A stretch of 64,000 nt of DNA from Eubacterium sp. 14-2. Lineage in GTDB: Bacteria > Bacillota > Clostridia > Lachnospirales > Lachnospiraceae. Positions 59,012 to 64,000 of this stretch are shown in pieces; within the stretch, counting starts at the first letter, position 1; every line of letters starts with the position of its first letter. A program made the translations under genes and the position numbers. The stretch lies in assembly GCF_000403845.2 (NCBI RefSeq), contig NZ_KE159569.1:1472-65471 (forward strand). Direction: 5' to 3'. A model generated the notes under the pieces. The model searched no databases and was not told where the DNA came from. It saw only the letters and a program-made list of their open reading frames with translations.

Positions 59012-62000
59012 CTAAATTTCTTCTTTTTCTACCGATACTTCTGAGCCATTTCTCTTTTTACGCCAGCGCAATACTACGATTGCCATGACTGCCGCACTAA
59101 GAATTATAATTCCTGCATCAATTCCAATAAACAATGCGTTCATTGGCGTAATCAACGGTTCGTCTCTTTCGATGGTATACGCGCCACTGTTCGCTACTGT
59201 AAACATAATATTTTTTGAAGAATTCCTAAGCGCCTGCACACAGGAAGCCGCTTCTGTATCTGTAATCTTGTTGGATTCATAAGAATTAAATCCAAGCATC
59301 AGGTCATTTCCATTTCGGATACTGTCATCCGTATTCTGATAACCATAAGAACCATCCCAGTCAGTAATTACCATTCCTTTGAATCCCCACTCATCACGAA
59401 GTACATTATTCAAAAGGTTTGCATTGGATCCGCAGTATCTGTCACCGATAAATACAAAGGAGGACATAACTGCCAGAGGCCTTGCCTGGTAATCAAAGTT
59501 CTTTACACAATCCTCAAATGGCTTGAGATAAATTTCACGGAGAGCCTGCTCTGTAGAGAATGTCTGGCAGATAGCGCTACGGTTCGTTTCCTGATCATTT
59601 ACCACAAAATGTTTGATGTATGCATATACGCCATGGTCAGCACAGGCATTTACTATTTCAGAGGCAAGTTTACCTGACAGCATGCCATCTTCCGAATAGT
59701 ATTCAAAATTACGCCCATTAAATGCATTACGGTGAATGTTCATTGCAGGACCATACCAGCCATAAATCTCACAGTCTGCATATTCCGCCCCTACCTTATC
59801 ACCATATTCTGAAGCAAGTTCTTTACTCCACGTCTGTGCCAGCATAAGTGCAGTGGGAAATGATGTACCATATACTCCAGTTACCCAGTTGTTGACTCCA
59901 GATGGTCCATCGCTGTCCATGGTTGCAATCTTTCCTACAGACTCTACTGGGACAGTCTGGAACCCACCTAAATTTACAAGCTCCACCATTTCTTCAACCG
60001 TCATCTGATCCATCAGAAGCTCCCAGTCCGGATCATCATAATCCCTGCCTGTCATCTCCGCCAGCTCAAGTCCGTTATCTGCTCCTGTTGTTGGCATTTG
60101 AGCCTCCGGATCATCATATGCGGTTGGATCATAAAATGCTGTGGATTTTGCCTGTATATTCGCTCTGTTTTCTTCTTCCATTAAAAATTCTTCTTCTTTA
60201 GGTCCAGATACAGCTATTTCATAATTTGCAAATCCATTGGCACGGGATAGATATTCTACTCTTCCAGCTGAATAATCCTCAAACTGATTCGTTGCTATAT
60301 TCTGGTCGCTTGCACGTCTCTCTGTGCTATAATCAATGTCTGTATCTACTGTAAAAGAATCTTCTGCAATCACTGTGTGTGAATCTGAACGAATGGAAAT
60401 ACCATACTCTCCTGATTCCAGAACATAACCGCCGTTTTCTGTCTTAATTCCACTGGAATCATAAGATGCCATATCCTCTTTCTCAATTACAAAAGATACT
60501 GTTTCCGATGCACCTGGCCCCAGAATCTGTGTTTTTGCAAAGTCAATCAAATTTACGGATGCTTTTTCAATCCCTCCATTGTTGTAGGGCGGTGTATAAT
60601 ATATTTCTACCACTTCTTTCCCTGCCACGTCACCTGTATTTGTAACCACAACATCGAAAGAAACCGTATCTCCATTGTCAGTAAAATTCTGCATTTCCTG
60701 GCTGAATGTTGTATAGCTCAATCCGTAACCAAAAGGATACTGCACGCTTTCTTCATAGTGAATCAGCCCTTCTTCTGCCGCAGTTTCATAAAATTTATAT
60801 CCAAGATAGATATTTTCTGTATAATTCAGGAAACTCATTGCTCCCATATAAGCTGCGTCTGCCTCTGTAATTGCTTCATTCAAGTCATCCACATTCGTGT
60901 AGATAAATCCACCGCTATTATTGTAAGTTACACCTTCTGTCAAATCATAAACGTATGTATCCACTGTTTTTGCAGATGGATTTACTTCGCCATTTAAAAT
61001 CCTTCCAAGACCAGACATACCATAAGCGCCGCTGCCTGGTGCGAGAATTACGGACTGGATAGAACTGTAATTTTCTACCCATCCAAGTTCCATGGTGTTA
61101 TTGGCATTGATTACAACCACTACATTGCCAAACTCACCACATACCTTTTCAATCATAGCTTCCTCTGTATTAGACAGTTCCAAATAGGACTCTCCCGGAT
61201 CAAAATCATCATATTCGTCACTGTTATTCTCATAAGCGGCTCCATAATATCCATAGTTTTCATTCCCATTTGCTACTTCATCACGAATATCATATGTACC
61301 ATGGATGACCGCATTCATATCTCTGGGCAAATCCTGTCCTTCGCCTCCAGATCTGCTAAGCACAATCATAGCTGTATCAGAAAATTCCTTTGCCCGATTT
61401 ATCACTTCGTTTGTATAGACATCTACAGTTGGCTCTGGAAGCGTCCAATCTGTATGAGAAATATTTCCCATTCCCGGCGTGTTTCTTGTATCACGGTAAT
61501 CTGTATAAATTTTTGTCAACTCTTCATTTGTAGAAAACCCTGCATCTTCTAAAGACTGGATGATTCCTATTGCATTGGAATTATCCGATGATCCAGAGCC
61601 TGTACCTCCAAAAATCGGATTCGTAGAAGCCCACCCGAATACATTGATATTGCTGCCTTTTGCAAGAGGCAATGCGTTATTATCATTTTTTAACAGCACC
61701 ATTCCTTCATCCCCGATTTTTTCAATCGCTTCACGGCTTTTGTCTGCAGATTCTTCTGTAACTCTTGCTGTGCTGTTTAATATAATGGACAAATTATTAT
61801 ACAGTGGTCCATAGCAGACTAAATTCGCCAAGAGTGTAATGACCAGCAATCCGGCAAGCCCTGATCCCCATCGCACAACATGACGTGTTCCTTTCTTGAC
61901 AAACCAATGTGCTGCTACCATAACAACTGCTACTGCAACAATCGTTCCTACTATCCCATAAATATAACCACTGCAAGTATCTACATACTGCTGTACATCT

Positions 62001-62062
62001 GTAGGACTGACACCCATATTCTGAAAAATCGGTGTCAATACTTCAACCAACCAGTCTAACAT
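59012..62062 (-). CDS. membrane-anchored GH3 protein with permuted domains (1016 aa)
   Basis: Order is reversed relative to normal GH3. After two N-terminal membrane segments (~25-55 and 65-85) comes the C-type sandwich (~115-430: MVLLKNDNNALPLAKGSNIN, RNTPGMGNISHTDWTLPEP), then the fibronectin-like domain (QYPFGYGLSYTTF). The catalytic barrel is last (~680-950: PAMNIHRNAFNGRNFEYYSE, YAYIKHFVVNDQETNR, MVITDWDGSYGYQNTD with the nucleophile Asp). A final membrane helix (~975-1000, NALFIGIDAGIIILSAAVMA) precedes a basic tail. Permuted GH3 enzymes are known from rumen Clostridia. Double membrane anchoring implies extracellular action. Confidence 0.92.
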   Translation of the reverse strand: MLDWLVEVLTPIFQNMGVSPTDVQQYVDTCSGYIYGIVGTIVAVAVVMVAAHWFVKKGTRHVVRWGSGLAGLLVITLLANLVCYGPLYNNLSIILNSTARVTEESADKSREAIEKIGDEGMVLLKNDNNALPLAKGSNINVFGWASTNPIFGGTGSGSSDNSNAIGIIQSLEDAGFSTNEELTKIYTDYRDTRNTPGMGNISHTDWTLPEPTVDVYTNEVINRAKEFSDTAMIVLSRSGGEGQDLPRDMNAVIHGTYDIRDEVANGNENYGYYGAAYENNSDEYDDFDPGESYLELSNTEEAMIEKVCGEFGNVVVVINANNTMELGWVENYSSIQSVILAPGSGAYGMSGLGRILNGEVNPSAKTVDTYVYDLTEGVTYNNSGGFIYTNVDDLNEAITEADAAYMGAMSFLNYTENIYLGYKFYETAAEEGLIHYEESVQYPFGYGLSYTTFSQEMQNFTDNGDTVSFDVVVTNTGDVAGKEVVEIYYTPPYNNGGIEKASVNLIDFAKTQILGPGASETVSFVIEKEDMASYDSSGIKTENGGYVLESGEYGISIRSDSHTVIAEDSFTVDTDIDYSTERRASDQNIATNQFEDYSAGRVEYLSRANGFANYEIAVSGPKEEEFLMEEENRANIQAKSTAFYDPTAYDDPEAQMPTTGADNGLELAEMTGRDYDDPDWELLMDQMTVEEMVELVNLGGFQTVPVESVGKIATMDSDGPSGVNNWVTGVYGTSFPTALMLAQTWSKELASEYGDKVGAEYADCEIYGWYGPAMNIHRNAFNGRNFEYYSEDGMLSGKLASEIVNACADHGVYAYIKHFVVNDQETNRSAICQTFSTEQALREIYLKPFEDCVKNFDYQARPLAVMSSFVFIGDRYCGSNANLLNNVLRDEWGFKGMVITDWDGSYGYQNTDDSIRNGNDLMLGFNSYESNKITDTEAASCVQALRNSSKNIMFTVANSGAYTIERDEPLITPMNALFIGIDAGIIILSAAVMAIVVLRWRKKRNGSEVSVEKEEI

Positions 62063-62121
62063 TTTCTCTTCCTCCCTTTCTTCATTTTCTGTGTTCCCTG
62101 AATCGGTTTTACAATATCTGA

Positions 62122-62190
62122 ATTATACTGCAAATATCCGCTATCTATTTTCAAATACGGTAATCGGTCATTTTTATACGATAATTGGTC
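62122..62190 (-). promoter_or_regulatory. GH3-operon promoter with LytTR-type direct repeats
   Basis: Two 15-bp direct repeats, ATACGGTAATCGGTC (62155-62169) and ATACGATAATTGGTC (62176-62190), start 21 bp apart (two helical turns), the standard geometry for LytTR regulators. Downstream lies TATAAT (62122-62127, minus strand) with no good -35, as expected when an activator is needed. Transcription would lead into the permuted GH3 gene. Confidence 0.75.
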
Positions 62191-62200
62191 GCTTTTCAAG

Positions 62201-62228
62201 AAAAAAAGAAGCACCCGAAGGCACTTCT
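62201..62228 (-). terminator. intrinsic terminator after the kinase gene
   Basis: AGAAGTGCC-TTCG-GGTGCTTCT (minus strand) with two G-U pairs and a tight tetraloop, then TTTTTTT. It separates the two-component operon from the GH3 operon. Confidence 0.88.
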
Positions 62229-62237
62229 TGTATAACA

Positions 62238-63560
62238 TTATTTATAATTAGGCTGTGGTAATAAAATATCCAGAAAAAACCGGCCATTCTTTACATGCAT
62301 CAGCAATTCTCCATCATACTTTTCTGTTATATACCGTATGCTCCTTACCCCAAATCCATGATTTCTTTTGTCTTCCTTGTCAGTCACAGGAAGTCCATCT
62401 TGAAACAGCGGTTCCCTGCTACACCGGTTTTCCAAATGAATTAAAATCATTTGTCCACGGCTTTTAATATGAAGGCTTATAATCCGCTCATCATCTTCTT
62501 CCTGCAACACTCGTTCCAGTGCATTGTCTAATGCATTGCCCATAAGTGCGTAAATATCTGCCGAGGTCATAAACACAATTGCTTCCCCATCTACCATACA
62601 GCTAAATTGCACCTGATACTCATTAAACAGCAATGTTTTTTCTCTCAGAACATAATCCAGTGCCTTGCACCCAGTATGGTAGGTCGCATCATAAATGGAG
62701 ACCGCTTCCTGTACCTCCTGTAAATAGTCAGAGCGAGTTTTGGAATCTTCCATTTTTGCCAATGCACGGATCTGATGCTTGAGATCATGGCATTTGATGT
62801 TGATAATGTCAATGACCTCTTTTGCACTTTTTTGCTGTGAGTCAGATAGCTGAATCAACTGTTCCATTATTTCACGTTCCCGTTTCATACTGTTTTCTCT
62901 CAAAATGTAATATTCCATAATCAAAACAAAAGCGCTGCATAGGAAACTATATGCAGGACAAATCACTTCCCCCATTAACGTTCCTATATATTCACTCGGC
63001 TGTGACCAGCATATGCTCATTATGATTGCTGTCATCAATAATATCAGCGTCAAAAATATGATACGGACATCAACCATTTCCAGACTATCCTGATCCTTAT
63101 TACCCTTTATAAGCAAAAAATATATTGTTACGGCTCCCACAATATAAAATAAATATCTGGTAATCAACAGATGAGCAAGGCTTCCATAAAGTATGTATTG
63201 ATATCCCAGTACATATAAACTGATTCTGGAAAATGCAAAACACATGTGCTCTGTAGCATAACCGCCTGCAAGAATGAAAACCAGTTCCATAAGCTTAATG
63301 TCAAAACATCCCCATATCAATACGGAAGACATCAAAGCATATCCTAAATACAATAAAGCATACGGCAATATAGAATCCCCTGCAATCCTAATCACTAATA
63401 TTTCCCATATAACCGCTAATAGCAAATAGATAACCATTCCTGTCACTATTCGGAAAGAAAAATGATTTCGTTTCGGCTTATTCAGCAAAAAAACCAGTTC
63501 GGAAATCAGAAGTTGAAAGGAAAATTGTATATAAGTGTTTTCCAATATCGTATAAATCAT
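62238..63560 (-). CDS. GHKL-type sensor histidine kinase, AgrC-like (440 aa)
   Basis: Six to seven membrane helices in the first ~215 residues, a linker (REREIMEQLIQLSDSQQKSA), the phospho-acceptor NIKCHDLKHQIRAL (His ~260), the ATP-binding N box YALMGNALDNALERVLQ and G box HGFGVRSIRYITEKYDGELL. This is the HPK10/AgrC class, which senses peptides or cell-envelope signals and partners with LytTR regulators. The stop codon of the regulator gene is 1 bp from its start, so they form an operon. Confidence 0.92.
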   Translation of the reverse strand: MIYTILENTYIQFSFQLLISELVFLLNKPKRNHFSFRIVTGMVIYLLLAVIWEILVIRIAGDSILPYALLYLGYALMSSVLIWGCFDIKLMELVFILAGGYATEHMCFAFSRISLYVLGYQYILYGSLAHLLITRYLFYIVGAVTIYFLLIKGNKDQDSLEMVDVRIIFLTLILLMTAIIMSICWSQPSEYIGTLMGEVICPAYSFLCSAFVLIMEYYILRENSMKREREIMEQLIQLSDSQQKSAKEVIDIINIKCHDLKHQIRALAKMEDSKTRSDYLQEVQEAVSIYDATYHTGCKALDYVLREKTLLFNEYQVQFSCMVDGEAIVFMTSADIYALMGNALDNALERVLQEEDDERIISLHIKSRGQMILIHLENRCSREPLFQDGLPVTDKEDKRNHGFGVRSIRYITEKYDGELLMHVKNGRFFLDILLPQPNYK

Positions 63561-63561
63561 A

Positions 63562-64000
63562 TTAAAATTCTCCTCCCATATATTTCATATACTTCTGTGA
63601 AAATTGCTTTTTTAATCTCCTTGACAGTGGAAGCTGCACATCACTTTCCACGGTTACAGAATCTTTCCCAATATGTATTACATATTCAAGATTAATAAGA
63701 CATCCTGAAATACTCTCTTCAAAATACAGTTCTGCAAGTTTCTCTTTCATTGCCTTGATGCTCCCTCGTCCTTGAAAAGACCCCTGAACCGTATGAAAAA
63801 TAAGATAATCCCCATCCTTTTCAATGTACAAAATATCTGAAGCTGAAAACCTCTGAATGCCATCTTTGTTATTCAGAAGTATATTATGTGTGCTGCGTTT
63901 CCTACAAAATTGATATGCCTTTTCTAACTTTGTAGCAAAATTATAGTATCTGACCGGCTTTACAATAAAATCAATTGCGTTCACCTCATAACCATGAATG
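63562..64000 (-). CDS. LytTR-family response regulator, partial (cut by window edge)
   Basis: C-terminal part of a response regulator. The visible part starts with the end of the receiver (HGYEVNAIDFIVKPVRYYNF, the KP pair of the receiver) and continues into a LytTR DNA-binding domain (ASDILYIEKDGDYLIFHTVQ, GSIKAMKEKLAELYFEESIS, VQLPLSRRLKKQF). The frame is open to the edge, so the start and phospho-Asp lie outside. It is upstream of and coupled to the kinase. It is the likely binder of the repeats at 62155-62190. Confidence 0.9.
   Translation of the reverse strand, partial: IHGYEVNAIDFIVKPVRYYNFATKLEKAYQFCRKRSTHNILLNNKDGIQRFSASDILYIEKDGDYLIFHTVQGSFQGRGSIKAMKEKLAELYFEESISGCLINLEYVIHIGKDSVTVESDVQLPLSRRLKKQFSQKYMKYMGGEF

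Noticed and set aside
2201-64000. Prophage
   Set aside because: Recombination and replication genes are phage-like, but no terminase, portal, capsid, tail, holin or lysin gene was seen.

Overview
The window looks like the chromosome of a spore-forming Clostridia, most likely a gut Lachnospiraceae. The reasons are low-to-medium GC, Gram-positive ribosome binding sites, a spoIVB fragment, stacked large serine recombinases, HTH_16/sigma conjugative-element regulators, DUF6870/DUF3789/DUF4314/Cys-rich KTR accessory genes, a class B sortase and a membrane-anchored permuted GH3 protein. No rRNA, tRNA or CRISPR array was seen.

Layout. 1-0.9 kb: a two-component system decayed by internal deletions in both genes. 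0.9-1.9 kb: an XRE regulator with a DUF3796-type membrane protein behind a promoter flanked by a perfect 15-bp inverted repeat. 2.0-2.17 kb: the last ~40 codons of spoIVB, cut just before its MSGSP motif. 2.2-34.8 kb: a large mobile element, almost all on the minus strand. It starts with three consecutive large serine recombinases, then carries DUF6870, sigma/HTH_16 remnants, a ParM/ParR-like segregation pair, a Phd/PIN toxin-antitoxin, a CHC2/Toprim primase-like protein, a single-strand-annealing-like protein, a RecD2-type helicase, a YqaJ exonuclease, a DUF932-like protein, a ParE/Phd toxin-antitoxin, a DNA methylase, several unknown proteins, and an AAA / metalloprotease-VWA / AAA cassette led by an SSB. 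This content (replication, segregation, recombination, no structural phage genes) suggests a plasmid-like integrative element. The two main transcription units, SSB-VWA-AAA and DUF932-YqaJ, share one leader design: near-identical promoters followed at once by an intrinsic terminator, which suggests coordinated attenuation.

34.9-45.9 kb: an AT-rich cargo and decay zone. It holds an XRE gene, a frameshifted ABC membrane-domain gene, a DUF2971 gene, an IS256-family copy, a DUF1848 pseudogene, a four-gene operon (XRE, guanylate-kinase-like fused to a TIR/deoxyribosyltransferase-like domain, NUDIX, tandem guanylate-kinase-like), a recombinase remnant and a mutM pseudogene. The four-gene operon is the best candidate in the window for an undescribed, perhaps defensive, system. 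46-51.4 kb: sortase B and a tyrosine recombinase beside dif-like repeats, then an HTH / AlbA_2-ATPase pair with a decayed paralogue, an XRE protein and a Cys-rich KTR protein.

51.4-64 kb: ordinary-looking chromosome. It contains a PatB/MalY C-S lyase, a cyclophilin-like lipoprotein, a LysE-family exporter, a DUF3737 protein, a sugar O-acetyltransferase, then GtrA-like / GH3 / membrane-anchored permuted GH3 genes. Upstream of these lies a GHKL kinase-LytTR regulator pair. Two 15-bp direct repeats 21 bp apart in front of the GH3 promoter suggest that this pair controls the GH3 operon.
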